64,000 bases of DNA. Source: Thermococcus stetteri (lineage in GTDB: Archaea; Methanobacteriota_B; Thermococci; Thermococcales; Thermococcaceae). Both the position numbers and the translations under genes were made by a program. Below the pieces are notes generated by a model. That model worked only from the letters and a program-made list of their open reading frames with translations. It ran no database searches and had not been told where the DNA came from. Positions 25,939-34,555 of this stretch are shown here, in pieces. The stretch's first letter is position 1. Each line of letters starts with the position of its first letter. The DNA is taken from the NCBI RefSeq assembly GCF_017873335.1, contig NZ_JAGGKB010000002.1:330549-394548 (forward strand), given 5' to 3'.

Positions 25939-27354
25939 TCACCCCATGCGTATCCATCTACCAGATTGTTTTTCTCTGTCCCACACGTACCCTAAAACCT
26001 TCTTGCCTTTTGAGGGATATGCTGTAATAAGTTGATAGGCACCCTTAGCTTGGTTGTATGAGAACTGGAACTCTACCACATCTATTCCGTCTATGTGCAT
26101 GCCGAGTTCATTCAGGTTAACCCTTAGCTTCACAAAGCTCTGTCCCCTAAATTCTGTGTAGTACTCTTCCTTCTGGAGTGCCCTCTCCAGTACTTCATCA
26201 AGGAACTCTCTGAGCCCTTCCTCGTCCCTGAAGACTTTTGGAAGCTGGACAACCCTTCCAGTTTTGGGATCAACGATTTTCTGGCCCAACGGCCAGAAGG
26301 TTGTAATCTTGGTTTTTGCACGGCTCTTAATTATGTCCATCTCATATCCCCACACGTGCCTCATGAAGGCGTGAAGCAGTCCGCTTCTCTCGGGTTCAGT
26401 TCCCTTCTCAAGGACGACTTTGTACTTTCTGCCGCCGTTCTCGACGATGAAGGATGAGGACTTCTCTGCAAATCTCTCAATCCCTTCCTTGACTCCTTTT
26501 ATTGTCGCCCCGTGCTTGACGGCCTCCTCAACTGCCTCCGTTGAAACTCCAGCCCTGGTGAGGTCGTCGAGGGCCTTCGCGGCATCATCGCCGTGCTTAA
26601 CTATGTCGTCAAAGATGTGGGCGAACCTTTCAACCACTTCGTCGGCATGGTTTATTATTTTGGCCTCCCTGAGAATCCTGTAGATATCATCCGTCACCCC
26701 GAACTTCTTGCCGAGTTTTGAGACGAGTTTTAATTCCTCATCACCCGGGACTGCAACGCCAACGATGAAGAGTGTTCCCTGAACCTTACACTCCATTGAA
26801 TCCGTGCCGTAATCCCTGCACGTCTTGTAAGTATCATAAGCATCCCACACCGTTAGCCCGATGACTATTAACGCACCTATAGCCTGAAAGAATTGAGGCC
26901 TTATCTCTCCCTTCTGTGCTGGATAGGTTACCGTGTAGCCGGTTGGGAAGAATCTCGGCGTGGATTCCGGTGTTAGCCTTACCCATGAACTCATGAAGAT
27001 GCCGTTTCCAGAGGAAATACGCAGTTTAACGTAAACCGGCTCTCTGACGTTGAGGAAGACCGCCACCTTCTTGCCCCAAGGCTTCAGCCGGCCAAGGCTG
27101 ACGCGCTCGGTGGTTCTCCCCCCATCCTTGCTGATGAGGACTGTTCCGTAGCCGGAGAGGCAGTTCGGCGGGACATTCCAGGTAACGACCGCAATGTTGC
27201 CGCTCTGCTCAACGCCGTCGAGGTGGATTGGATACGCTCCCGAACTTGTCCCCAGGACGGGAAGCCCGGACCATGGCAGAGAAAGGGCCGAGGTTGCCGG
27301 CAAAGTCATGACGAGGAGGAAAAATACTAACCCAACAATTTTTCGGAGGTTCAT
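25939..27354 (-). CDS. Secreted polymorphic-toxin-like protein with beta-domain and RNase-like tip
   Basis: 471 residues. Signal peptide about 1-24, a beta-sandwich (Fn3-like) domain about 40-130, EIRPQF at 150-155 followed by a hydrophobic helix (156-172), a helical region (205-300) and a C-terminal domain (about 315-471). The tip has H328AFMRH333, FWPLGQKIV (353-361) and YQLITAYP (440-447). This layout recalls BECR-fold RNase toxins (catalytic His early, Thr near a C-terminal strand), but that is inference. The start ATG 27354 has GGAGGTAG upstream. The EIRPQF-helix junction is shared with the toxin at 18215 while the tips are unrelated. Confidence 0.72.
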   Translation of the reverse strand: MNLRKIVGLVFFLLVMTLPATSALSLPWSGLPVLGTSSGAYPIHLDGVEQSGNIAVVTWNVPPNCLSGYGTVLISKDGGRTTERVSLGRLKPWGKKVAVFLNVREPVYVKLRISSGNGIFMSSWVRLTPESTPRFFPTGYTVTYPAQKGEIRPQFFQAIGALIVIGLTVWDAYDTYKTCRDYGTDSMECKVQGTLFIVGVAVPGDEELKLVSKLGKKFGVTDDIYRILREAKIINHADEVVERFAHIFDDIVKHGDDAAKALDDLTRAGVSTEAVEEAVKHGATIKGVKEGIERFAEKSSSFIVENGGRKYKVVLEKGTEPERSGLLHAFMRHVWGYEMDIIKSRAKTKITTFWPLGQKIVDPKTGRVVQLPKVFRDEEGLREFLDEVLERALQKEEYYTEFRGQSFVKLRVNLNELGMHIDGIDVVEFQFSYNQAKGAYQLITAYPSKGKKVLGYVWDREKQSGRWIRMG

Positions 27355-27393
27355 TATTACTACCTCCGATTTTTTCCGTAGGCGGTTAGTATT

Positions 27394-27431
27394 CAAATTT
27401 AAAAGAATTTTGTAAACTCAAAGTTGAAAAC
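27394..27431 (-). promoter_or_regulatory. Toxin promoter with a SurR-like site
   Basis: On the minus strand a TATA-like CTTTTAAATTTG (27394-27405) lies about 40 bp before the toxin ATG. About 18 bp upstream is GTTGAAAAC (27423-27431), identical to the GTTnnnAAC sites upstream of hypF, hypC and hypA. A single half-site can occur by chance, so regulation by SurR is only a possibility. Confidence 0.4.
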
Positions 27432-27522
27432 AAAAGTGGAAACTAGCACACGTAAGAACGGCAGTATTTGACTGAAACTTGTACATGCTAAGAGAAACAA
27501 ACGAAGGATAGAAATGGATTAT

Positions 27523-28035
27523 TCAAATGAAGAAAATTTTGACTTCTCTGCTGGTTATCTGGGAGAGTATGCTCTCCAGGACGTCGGCCTTTTCGGGGAG
27601 CTTCTTCCTGTCCCTTCCCATGACGAGGACCTTGTAGTAGGTTCCCCCGCCGGGCTTGTAAACGATGTTGACCCCGAAGACGCCCGCAGGGTAGAGGAGA
27701 TCGGTGGCAAGCTTCTTGACATCGTCGGTTCCCGTGACCTCAACGGCCTCTATGACGCGTATCCTCTTTCCGAGCTCCCGCATGAGGGCCTTGATGTTCT
27801 TGCCGCCTTTGCCTATGGTTATCGGAACGTCTCTCTCGCCAACCACGATGACTATTATGTCGCCGGCCTCAACGGCCCTCTTAAACTCTATATCAACGTC
27901 CCCGATGAGCCTGTAAAGGAGTCTCGCAACCTTAACATCAAGCTCCGAGATGACCCCGTCCTGGAGCTTTTTCTCGTCAGCCGGGCACAGAATGTCGTGG
28001 GTCTTCAAACACACCTCACAGATTGGCGCCTTCAT
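27523..28035 (-). CDS. KH-domain (NusA-like) transcription/RNA-binding protein
   Basis: 170 residues. The N-terminus has a possible zinc site (CEVCLKTHDILCPAD). A KH domain follows with the GxxG loop in VPITIGKGGKNIKALMRELG (about residues 73-92), and a second KH-like half with GVFGVNIVYKPGGGTYYKV. This matches the archaeal protein annotated as NusA-like KH transcription elongation factor. It is transcribed alone; the 27432-27522 region between it and the toxin promoter is A/T-rich. Confidence 0.85.
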   Translation of the reverse strand: MKAPICEVCLKTHDILCPADEKKLQDGVISELDVKVARLLYRLIGDVDIEFKRAVEAGDIIVIVVGERDVPITIGKGGKNIKALMRELGKRIRVIEAVEVTGTDDVKKLATDLLYPAGVFGVNIVYKPGGGTYYKVLVMGRDRKKLPEKADVLESILSQITSREVKIFFI

Positions 28036-28127
28036 ATCCTCACCTAAGAATGACCTTGAACGGGCTAACCCTTAATTCTGGAAGTCCTTTAAAAACATTA
28101 TTATGGAAGAAAAAGCCGAAAGGAGGT

Positions 28128-28748
28128 TCAGATTTCGCCCTCTATCTCGCGCCTTATGCGCTCGATGAATTCCTCGGTGAAGCGATGCCTCTCCTCCGCC
28201 ATCCTCCTCGCGGTTTCGGTGTACATCAAATCCTTCAGCTTCAGTATCTTTTCCTCGAAGTGCTCTAAGGAATCCTCGATGCTCCTTCCGTGCTCGCCGG
28301 AGTACATGAAGACCCTAGCCACGCCTATCGCACCGATCGCATCGAGCTTGTCGGCGTCGCTGAGTATCTTGGCTTCAAGCGTTTCCGGCTCCGGACCGCG
28401 GGAGAAGCGGTGGGCTTCTATGGCGTGGGCAACTGCTTCAACTTTCTCCTCCGGGTACTCGAGGCTTCTGAGGTAGTGCCTTGCTATCCTAGCTCCTTCC
28501 GCGGCGTGGTCTTCAACCCTCCCCGCGCTCTCGAGCGGCCTAGCCACGTCGTGGAGGAGGGCCGCAAGGGCCAGGATCTCCAGGTCAGCCCCTTCCTCCC
28601 TCCCGATGTGGAGGCAGAGGTTGAGCACGCGCTCCACGTGGCTGAAGCCGTGGGTTCCCTCCCATTCAAAGAAGTGCCTGGCGTAATCGCGGGTCCGTTC
28701 TATGAGTCTGATTGAATTCCCATCGCCGATGAACTCCTCGAGCCTCAT
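28128..28748 (-). CDS. HD-domain metal-dependent phosphohydrolase
   Basis: 206 residues with the HD superfamily metal site: H35 region (THGFSHVERVLNLC), the HD pair in LAALLHDVARPLE (about residues 66-67), a later His (DHAAEGARIARHYL) and DADKLDAIGAIGVARV with the last Asp. These proteins hydrolyse nucleotide phosphates; the substrate is unknown. The start is 4 nt downstream of the DUF4392 stop, forming an operon with it. Confidence 0.88.
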   Translation of the reverse strand: MRLEEFIGDGNSIRLIERTRDYARHFFEWEGTHGFSHVERVLNLCLHIGREEGADLEILALAALLHDVARPLESAGRVEDHAAEGARIARHYLRSLEYPEEKVEAVAHAIEAHRFSRGPEPETLEAKILSDADKLDAIGAIGVARVFMYSGEHGRSIEDSLEHFEEKILKLKDLMYTETARRMAEERHRFTEEFIERIRREIEGEI

Positions 28749-28752
28749 CCCA

Positions 28753-29563
28753 TCACCTTAGGGCCTCGTTTACAACGGCGTTTAAAAGCTCAACGATTCT
28801 ATCGTGGATGTCGAGGCTTATCCCATCAACCGTCGGCGTCTGGGTTTTGGAGACCCCGTCTATCAGACCGAGCTTTGAGATGATCCTGACTATCGTCTTC
28901 TCATCCCATCCGGGGAGGAGCTCCCGTCCGAACTCTATTGACGCCTGAGCCACGAGCCCGTAGGCCCCCCAGTTTGAGACCGTCGAGAGGATCAGCTCAT
29001 CGGTCTCAACGGTGCTCGCTATCTTTTCCCCATGGGGCATGTATCGGGAGACGAGGTCCCGTATGTTCCCCATGCCCGCCTCGTTGCCCCCGTCACCTAT
29101 TCCAATCGTCGGAACTCCAAGGTCCCCCGCCCTGAGAACCACCCAATCAAAAGCCTCCCTCGTGATCTCCATGGCACTCATTGAGTAGTACCTCCCATCT
29201 GCGGCCCTGCCGGGGGTTTCAACCGCTATCACGAGGGAGTAGTCCCCTATCTCCGGTTCGTCTGTGAACCTGATGCCGAAGGGCTCCAGGGCGGTCTTTA
29301 CCTCCGGATACGTAAGCACCTCGGCGGTGCCTCCCAGGGTCTCAACTGCCTTCGCCAAGGCCAGTGTTCCCGGCGGGCCGTCGGTTTCTGCCCGCATCTC
29401 CGGCGGTATGGGAAAGCCCGTGACGATGAGAACGCGTTCATAATTATCCAAAAACAGTTTTGCAGAATTATGTAAAAAAATTGGGGTTCTCCCGGCGGTA
29501 GTCGAGGTATACCCTCAGAACCCCCCGGTTCCCAACGTCCGTGTTTATCAGATGTGCTATCAT
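28753..29563 (-). pseudogene. DUF4392 (D-glutamate cyclase-like) gene with one-base frameshift
   Basis: The gene should start at ATG 29563 (MIAHLINTDVGNRGVLRVYL) but hits a TAA after NPNFFT. Removing one T from the seven-base run (complement of A at 29474-29480) restores L-H-N-S-A-K-L-F-L-D-N-Y-E-R-V in frame with the remaining body. That body has the DUF4392 features ETDGPPGTLALAKA, AVETPGRAADGRYYSM and GIGDGGNEAGMGN. The family includes D-glutamate cyclase. An internal ATG at 29451 would give a 232-residue product lacking the conserved N-terminus. The ATG is 4 nt after the stop of the upstream small gene. Confidence 0.75.
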
Positions 29564-29566
29564 GTC

Positions 29567-29746
29567 TCATTCCTCGAGTTCGTAGACAACTATCCTAACC
29601 TTTCTGCCCTTTACCGCCTCTTTAAGCTTCCACCAGAGCTCCGTCGGCTCCTCACTCCTGTGGGTCAGTTCGTGGCCGTTCTCCAGCTTCACCCTGTTCT
29701 CCCTGTACCTGACAAAAACACCCTCCTCGCTGAATATCTCCCTCAT
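29567..29746 (-). CDS. Small conserved-looking protein, 59 residues
   Basis: The minus-strand ATG at 29746 overlaps the stop of the HAD gene (ATGA), giving MREIFSEEGVFVRYRENRV ... KVRIVVYELEE. The product is charged, with a predicted beta-rich start, an amphipathic helix (PTELWWKLKEAVKG) and a final strand. No family recognised. Its coupling to both neighbours (overlap upstream, 3 nt to the next ATG) supports it as a real gene. Confidence 0.7.
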   Translation of the reverse strand: MREIFSEEGVFVRYRENRVKLENGHELTHRSEEPTELWWKLKEAVKGRKVRIVVYELEE

Positions 29747-30387
29747 TCAAATCCCCCCAGCACTTTTCTCAGCTCGTGAAGCGTTCTAATCTCGTAGTCC
29801 ACCATGTTGTAATCCTCGTCGCCATCCCGGTTTATCCAGACCGCCACCATACCCACGTTCTTGGCCCCGTAAACGTCCTGGCTCAGGGAATCACCCACCA
29901 TGACGGCTTCCCCGGGCTCGACGCCCAGCTTCTCCAGGGCGTAGAGGAATATTTTGGGCTCGGGCTTTATTGCCTTGACATCCTCCCGAGTAACGACAGC
30001 GTCGAAGTAGTCCAGCAGACCGGTGAGCCTCAGCTTGAGCCGCTGGTACTCGGGCCCGCTGGTAACGGCCCCAAGCTTATAACCGCTCTCCCGCAGCCAC
30101 TCAAGCACGGGGATCGTATCAGGATAGACGTGGAGCTTGTGAGGGTATCTCTCCATGAGCTCCTCGTATTGGAGGTCGAGGTCAAAGAGCCTGAAGAAGA
30201 AGTTCCAGTCGTGCCAGTCATAGGTGTCCCTCCTCCCGAATATCTCGTCCAGGAACCGCTCCCTGGCTTCATCCTTGCTGATTCCAAACCGCCTCGAGAG
30301 TCTGTCATAAACCTGCGGGAGGAATAGCTGAATCAGCGGCATCTCGGTCAGCAGAGTCCCGTCGATGTCGAAAAGAACCGCCCTCAT
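29743..30387 (-). CDS. HAD-superfamily hydrolase
   Basis: 214 residues. The start ATG 30387 is preceded by GGTGG; the upstream in-frame codons belong to the leader. HAD motif I is FDIDGT (nucleophile Asp8 and Asp10 region), motif II is VTSG, motif III the Lys of AIKPEPKIF and motif IV VMVGDSLSQDVYGAKNVG. A helical cap sits between motifs I and II. Such enzymes dephosphorylate small metabolites (phosphoglycolate-like). Its start lies 8 nt after the FtsZ-like stop, so the set 31150-28128 is one operon. Confidence 0.9.
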   Translation of the reverse strand: MRAVLFDIDGTLLTEMPLIQLFLPQVYDRLSRRFGISKDEARERFLDEIFGRRDTYDWHDWNFFFRLFDLDLQYEELMERYPHKLHVYPDTIPVLEWLRESGYKLGAVTSGPEYQRLKLRLTGLLDYFDAVVTREDVKAIKPEPKIFLYALEKLGVEPGEAVMVGDSLSQDVYGAKNVGMVAVWINRDGDEDYNMVDYEIRTLHELRKVLGGFE

Positions 30388-30395
30388 TTTACCAC

Positions 30396-31150
30396 CTACC
30401 ACTTCTTGACGAGCAGGGAGAGTATCTCAACCCTGCCGTTGAGGTTCTCGTCCGTTATCACGCCCCAGATCACATCCTTCTCGGAGAGTATCTCCTGGAA
30501 ACTGTGCAGTATGCTGTGGGCCCCCTTGAGCGGGAAGTCGTTCCTCACGAGGATGCCTATCAGTCCGCGCTCCCAGATGCCCCAGTGCCAGGTAAAGTCC
30601 ACCTCACGGAGGAGGCGCAGGATTCCGACGTTGCCGCCGCGGATCATGTTGAACAGGTCGGCGTAGTCGATGTTCACCAGCATCTGGCTCTCCAGATAGT
30701 AATAGAGCCGCGAGAACATCTCCGCTATGCCAGCGGAGGCCCCCTGGAACGCATCCTGGAGTGAGACGCTCTCGTCGGTGAAGAAGTCCCAGAGGGAATC
30801 GTAAAAAACGGTCTCAAAATCGCGTGCCCATGGGGTTTTTTCTCATCTACAAGCTCTTTTCTGGGGGTGAGGACGTAAGCGAGCCTTATTGTGTCCCGGG
30901 GTGCGCTCTCTATTATAATCTCCCCCAGTTCGTGATTCACGTCCTTATCCTCAAACACGAGCCAAAGGAAAGTATCCTTAGGAAGCCGGGAAAAGAAGTT
31001 CCGGAGCCGCTCCTCGTACCTCTCGGAGTTCGGGAGGAGATAGTAAGCGGGGTTAACGGTCACCTTAACTATTCCATCCGCGGTTATGCTGTTGACTATC
31101 CGCGCGCCCGTGCCGCCTATTCCAACGAAAAGATGGGTAAAGGACTGCAT
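30396..31150 (-). pseudogene. Tubulin/FtsZ-superfamily-like protein with a frameshift
   Basis: The 5' part starts MQSFTHLFVGIGGTGARIVN, close to the nucleotide-binding GxGGxGxN start of FtsZ-like proteins. It breaks frame after ELVDEKK at a six-A run (complement of T6 at 30836-30841). With seven A residues it continues TPWARDFETVFYDSLWDFFT, then LQDAFQGASAGIAEMFSRL and VNIDYADLFNMIRGG, which resembles the FtsZ T7-loop segment (xNxDxADxxxxM). The full length would be about 251 residues, shorter than FtsZ (~360), and the classical GGGTGTG loop is not evident. The superfamily placement is therefore tentative. Confidence 0.55.
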
Positions 31151-31206
31151 GACGACCCCTAAAAAGGGAATAGGAAAGGCCGTTCATATCCTTTTCGGTC
31201 CAGCCT

Positions 31207-31285
31207 TCACTCAAGGGTCGCGTGCTTCTTCTTCATGTCCTTCTCCGTCTTCTGGAAGGTGGCCATGAGGAGTGCTATGACTCTA
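31207..31285 (-). pseudogene. C-terminal remnant of an unrecognised membrane-type protein
   Basis: The minus strand reads R-V-I-A-L-L-M-A-T-F-Q-K-T-E-K-D-M-K-K-K-H-A-T-L-E and stop. The end of a hydrophobic helix followed by a basic tail is typical of a transporter C-terminus. Upstream the frame runs antisense into the DUF438 remnant and loses sense, so the rest of the gene has been lost at a junction near 31279. Confidence 0.4.
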
Positions 31286-31386
31286 ACGAGAAAGGCGAGT
31301 ACATCGGAACCCTTGAGATGACGATGGACATCGCGCCCTATAAGGAGATAGAGGGCGAGAAGAGACTCCTCGACTGGAGGGAGTGA
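31279..31386 (+). pseudogene. 3' remnant of a second DUF438 gene
   Basis: The plus strand encodes Y-D-S-N-E-K-G-E-Y then IGTLEMTMDIAPYKEIEGEK and R-L-L-D-W-R-E before a TGA. This matches the final 33 residues of the DUF438 protein at 22021-23355 (LGTLEITMDIEPYKKIEGEK, RLLDWRD). It lies just before the M24 paralogue, as the complete gene lies before the first M24 gene, so it marks a truncated duplicate operon in which the cupin gene is absent. Confidence 0.8.
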
Positions 31387-31443
31387 GATGCCCGTTTGGA
31401 TAAAGTATTTTAGTTTTGACGATAAACCTGAAACGGTGGTATC

Positions 31444-32520
31444 ATGAGGGGAAATCCGGAGATATTTGAACGCCGCCTTAGGCGCTTCCAGGAGGCAATG
31501 AGGGAGAGGGGCATAGAGGCGGCCGTAATAAGGACGCTTTCGACCTTCATCTACTTCACGGGGACGAAGTGGCTGAGGCCGAGCCTTTTCGTCCCCGCCG
31601 AGGGAGAGCCAACGGTCTTCGTGGTTAAGGGCGAGGCGGAGGAGTTCAGGCGGAGGAGCTGGATAGAGAACGTGGTAGAGTTCCAGCGCGTCGAGGACCT
31701 CATGGCCGGGATCGTTGGCCTGATCCACAGGAGCGGTGCCGGCACCGTCGGCCTTGAGTTCGGGGTTGAGAGGGACGCCTACCTGCTCTTCTTCAAGCTC
31801 TTCCAGAGGCTCAACCCAACGGTTGAGGTTGTTGATATCCTCGACATAACCTACGGCATGAGAATGATAAAGGACGATTGGGAGATAGAGAACATCAGGA
31901 AAGCCGGCAGGATAGCCAAGAAGGGGATGGAGGTAGCCGAAGAGGTTACAGCGCCTGGCAGGAGCGAGCTTGAGATAGCGGCCGAGATCGTGAGGGAGCT
32001 CATGCTCAACGGGAGCGAGGAGCCGAAGGTTTACGTTTCCACAACGCCGAGGGCGCACGCCGAGCCCTTCCGCGATTTGAAGGTGCAGGAGAACGGGGTC
32101 GTTACGGTCGTCATCGGGGCGGACTGGAACCACTACTACGCGAACATGGCGAGAACCTTCGTGCTCGGAGAGCCCGGGGAAAGGGTCAGAAAGGCCATAG
32201 AGGTGAAGGAGAAGGCCCTTGAGATTGCCCTCGAAGAGACGCGCGTTGGAGTTCCCGTAAACAGCGTTGAGAGGAAGCTCCAAAGCTTTTTCAAGGAGAA
32301 CGGCTTTGAGGATTCCTACGTTGCCGGCTACACCCACGGCGTCGGCCTTCTCATCGAGGAACTGCCGATACCGACTATAGTCGTCCCGACGAGGGCAACC
32401 AAGGTAGCCGAGAACATGGTGCTCAGCGTAATCCACACGCCGCTGATGATTCCCGAGGGGGCGATAAAGCACGAGGACACCTATCTTGTGAAGAAGGGCG
32501 GGCTTGAGAGGCTCACCTGA
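31444..32520 (+). CDS. Second M24-family peptidase paralogue
   Basis: 358 residues, very similar throughout to the product at 23669 (FIYFTGTKWLRPSLFVPAEG, STTPRAHAEPFRDLKV, GADWNHYYANMARTFVLGEP, GYTHGVGLLIEELP). It lacks the last three residues (ends GLERLT). The same ligand change (Asn where the second Asp is expected) occurs. It sits behind a DUF438 3' fragment and has its own A/T-rich promoter (about 31400-31420) and a GGTGGT site before the ATG. Confidence 0.85.
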   Translation: MRGNPEIFERRLRRFQEAMRERGIEAAVIRTLSTFIYFTGTKWLRPSLFVPAEGEPTVFVVKGEAEEFRRRSWIENVVEFQRVEDLMAGIVGLIHRSGAGTVGLEFGVERDAYLLFFKLFQRLNPTVEVVDILDITYGMRMIKDDWEIENIRKAGRIAKKGMEVAEEVTAPGRSELEIAAEIVRELMLNGSEEPKVYVSTTPRAHAEPFRDLKVQENGVVTVVIGADWNHYYANMARTFVLGEPGERVRKAIEVKEKALEIALEETRVGVPVNSVERKLQSFFKENGFEDSYVAGYTHGVGLLIEELPIPTIVVPTRATKVAENMVLSVIHTPLMIPEGAIKHEDTYLVKKGGLERLT

Positions 32521-32552
32521 GGCCCTTTCAAATTTGGTTAAAAAGAAGAGGC

Positions 32553-33668
32553 TCAGAACAAAACGCCGTACTTGTAGAATATCTGGCAGGTTCCTTCGTA
32601 GGACACCATACACGGCCCGACCGGATGCCTCGGAGTGCAGTCCTTTCCGAACAGGGGGCAGTCCGTTGGCAGGGCCAGTCCCCTAAGGACGGCACCGCAG
32701 CGGCAGCCCTTTTCAAGGTCGGGAAGGTCCTTGGGAACCTCAACGCGGTAGAAGCTCCTTATCTCGAACTCCTTCCACTCGTCCCTGAGCTCAAGGCCGC
32801 TCTTCGGGAAGACTCCTAAAGCCCTCCACTTGGCATCGACGACCTCGAAGAACTCCTCGACCATCCTCTGGGCAATGACGTTTCCCTCGTACCTAACGGC
32901 GCGGGTATACTCGTTGACCACCCTGGCATCGTTCTCCTTGTACATCCTTATCAGGAGCAGGATCGCCATGAAGACGTCGTTGGGCTCGAAGCCCGCTATG
33001 ACCTGGGGGATTCCGTACTTCTCGCTGAGAAACTCCCATCCCCTAACACCGATTATCGTCGAGACGTGGCCGGGATCTATAAGCGCATCTATCCTGCTCC
33101 CCTGCTTTATGAGGACTTCAACGGCCGGAGGAGTGAGCCTGTGAACTGAGTAGATCTTGAAGTTCTCCAGCCCTTCCTGGGTGGCAACGTTGAGCATTCC
33201 GGCCGCTGGAGCGGTTGTGGTTTCAAAGCCGGGAGAGAAGTGCACGACGGTTTTGTCCGGATTCTCCTTGGCTATTTTGTACGTGTCGTAGATGCCGTAC
33301 ACGACCCTGACGTCGTAGCCCTCGCTCTTCAAATCGGCGAAGCTGCCCATCGGCGTCGGAATCTTGTACATATCGCCAAACGTTGTGAGGATTATCTCCT
33401 CCCCCTCCTCCCTCGCCCGCTTCATTATCATCTGCATTGCCACGATGTCCTCAACCGGCGTTATGCAGACGGGACAGCCGGGCCCGCTTACCACTTTGAC
33501 GTTCTTGGGCAGGAGGGAACGGATTCCGTGCCTCGTAACTGTGTCTTCGTGGGTCCCGCAGACGTGCATTATCCTGATCTCGCCGTCGAGGGTCTTTGCC
33601 TCCTCCCTGATCTTCTCTACGAGCTTCGAAGCCACCTCCCGAGAGCGGTAGGCCTCAAAAGGCTCCAT
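32553..33668 (-). CDS. hypD: Hydrogenase maturation protein HypD
   Basis: 371 residues. HypD is the [4Fe-4S] scaffold on which the Fe(CN)2CO unit is built with HypC. Conserved segments are [20 protein letters not shown] with the active Cys, [12 protein letters not shown], and the C-terminal Cys cluster [10 protein letters not shown] ... [20 protein letters not shown] that binds the cluster. The chosen start ATG 33668 overlaps the hypC stop (TGATG). Complete and in frame, unlike hypF. Confidence 0.95.
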   Translation of the reverse strand: MEPFEAYRSREVASKLVEKIREEAKTLDGEIRIMHVCGTHEDTVTRHGIRSLLPKNVKVVSGPGCPVCITPVEDIVAMQMIMKRAREEGEEIILTTFGDMYKIPTPMGSFADLKSEGYDVRVVYGIYDTYKIAKENPDKTVVHFSPGFETTTAPAAGMLNVATQEGLENFKIYSVHRLTPPAVEVLIKQGSRIDALIDPGHVSTIIGVRGWEFLSEKYGIPQVIAGFEPNDVFMAILLLIRMYKENDARVVNEYTRAVRYEGNVIAQRMVEEFFEVVDAKWRALGVFPKSGLELRDEWKEFEIRSFYRVEVPKDLPDLEKGCRCGAVLRGLALPTDCPLFGKDCTPRHPVGPCMVSYEGTCQIFYKYGVLF

Positions 33669-33895
33669 CACAACCCCTCCATTGCCCTCTCAACCTCAGC
33701 CCAGGCCTCAAGGATTTCCCTCGCCCTCTCCTCGTCGAGCTTCTCGATGGCAAAGCCGGTATGGACTATAACCCACTCCCCCGGCTTCGTGTCGGGGAGG
33801 AGGTCGAGCCTCACTTCCCTCTTCACGCCTCCAAAATCAACGACCGCGACCGGGCCGTTTACTTCGATGACCTTTCCAGGAACGGCCAGACACAT
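33668..33895 (-). CDS. hypC: Hydrogenase maturation chaperone HypC
   Basis: 75 residues starting M-C-L-A-V-P-G-K-V, the invariant HypC N-terminus in which Cys2 binds the iron unit. The start at 33895 follows GGTGGG; an upstream frame adds unrelated residues and would bury Cys2. HypC carries the Fe(CN)2CO unit from HypD to the large subunit. Translationally coupled to hypD by overlap. Confidence 0.95.
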   Translation of the reverse strand: MCLAVPGKVIEVNGPVAVVDFGGVKREVRLDLLPDTKPGEWVIVHTGFAIEKLDEERAREILEAWAEVERAMEGL

Positions 33896-33951
33896 TTTTC
33901 CCACCATAAGTCGGTTGGACAAGGCTCTTATAGGCCTTTTCAAAACCAAGG

Positions 33952-33960
33952 GTTGAAAAC
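33952..33960. promoter_or_regulatory. SurR-like site between hypC and mobA-like gene
   Basis: GTTGAAAAC, a perfect GTTnnnAAC match, lies in the 78-bp divergent spacer. On the hypC side a TATA-like CCTATAAGAGCC (about 33924-33935) follows at the spacing seen for hypF. The repeated occurrence of the same 9-mer at three hyp promoters supports SurR control; binding is not shown. Confidence 0.5.
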
Positions 33961-33973
33961 CCGGGGGATGGAC

Positions 33974-34555
33974 ATGATCGGTGCTGTCCTAGCGGGAGGG
34001 AGGGCAAAGCGCTTCGGCGGGGACAAGCTCCTCTATAAAATAAACGGTAAGCCTTTGATTCTTTATACCGTTGAGAGGCTTGAGACTGCCAAAGAGATAG
34101 ACGAGATAGTCCTCGTTGCTTCAAAGGACAACGCAGAAAAGCTGAAGACCCTTGGCTACGAGGTCGTCATCGATGGACTCCTAATCGGCCCGATGGGGGG
34201 AGTTTACACAGCCTTAAACCTCGGCGACGCCTTCATCGTTGCCGGGGACATGCCCCTCCTCGTTCCCGAGTTCATCGATTTCATTGTGGAGCGCTTTTTG
34301 GAAACCAAAAAGCCCGCCTGCGTGCCGAGATGGAGCAACGGTTATCTTGAACCCCTCCACGCCACTTACTCAAGCTCTTTCAGGGACTTTCTGGAGGAAC
34401 GGATAAAATCCGGAAACTACGCAATAAACCGGGCCATCAGGGAAAGCGACACCTGCTACATCGAAATCGAAAAGCTTCCGGAAGGGTGGCGGGAGAGCTT
34501 CTTCAACGTGAACACACGGGAGGATTTGGAGAGACTTAACCCCCCAGTATTTTAG
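33974..34555 (+). CDS. mobA: MobA-like molybdenum/tungsten cofactor guanylyltransferase
   Basis: 193 residues with the nucleotidyltransferase signature [20 protein letters not shown] (LAGGxxxRxGxxK), the Asp motif [12 protein letters not shown], and the C-terminal [13 protein letters not shown]. MobA attaches GMP to molybdopterin; in this tungsten-using lineage it may serve tungstopterin. The start ATG 33974 follows GGGGGA; ATG 33968 is possible. Its 3' end overlaps the convergent hycI-like gene by 20 nt. Confidence 0.85.
   Translation: MIGAVLAGGRAKRFGGDKLLYKINGKPLILYTVERLETAKEIDEIVLVASKDNAEKLKTLGYEVVIDGLLIGPMGGVYTALNLGDAFIVAGDMPLLVPEFIDFIVERFLETKKPACVPRWSNGYLEPLHATYSSSFRDFLEERIKSGNYAINRAIRESDTCYIEIEKLPEGWRESFFNVNTREDLERLNPPVF

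Noticed and set aside
31207..32613. 468-codon minus-strand frame opposite the second M24 gene
   Set aside because: Only its last 25 codons look like real protein; the rest is the antisense of the M24 gene.
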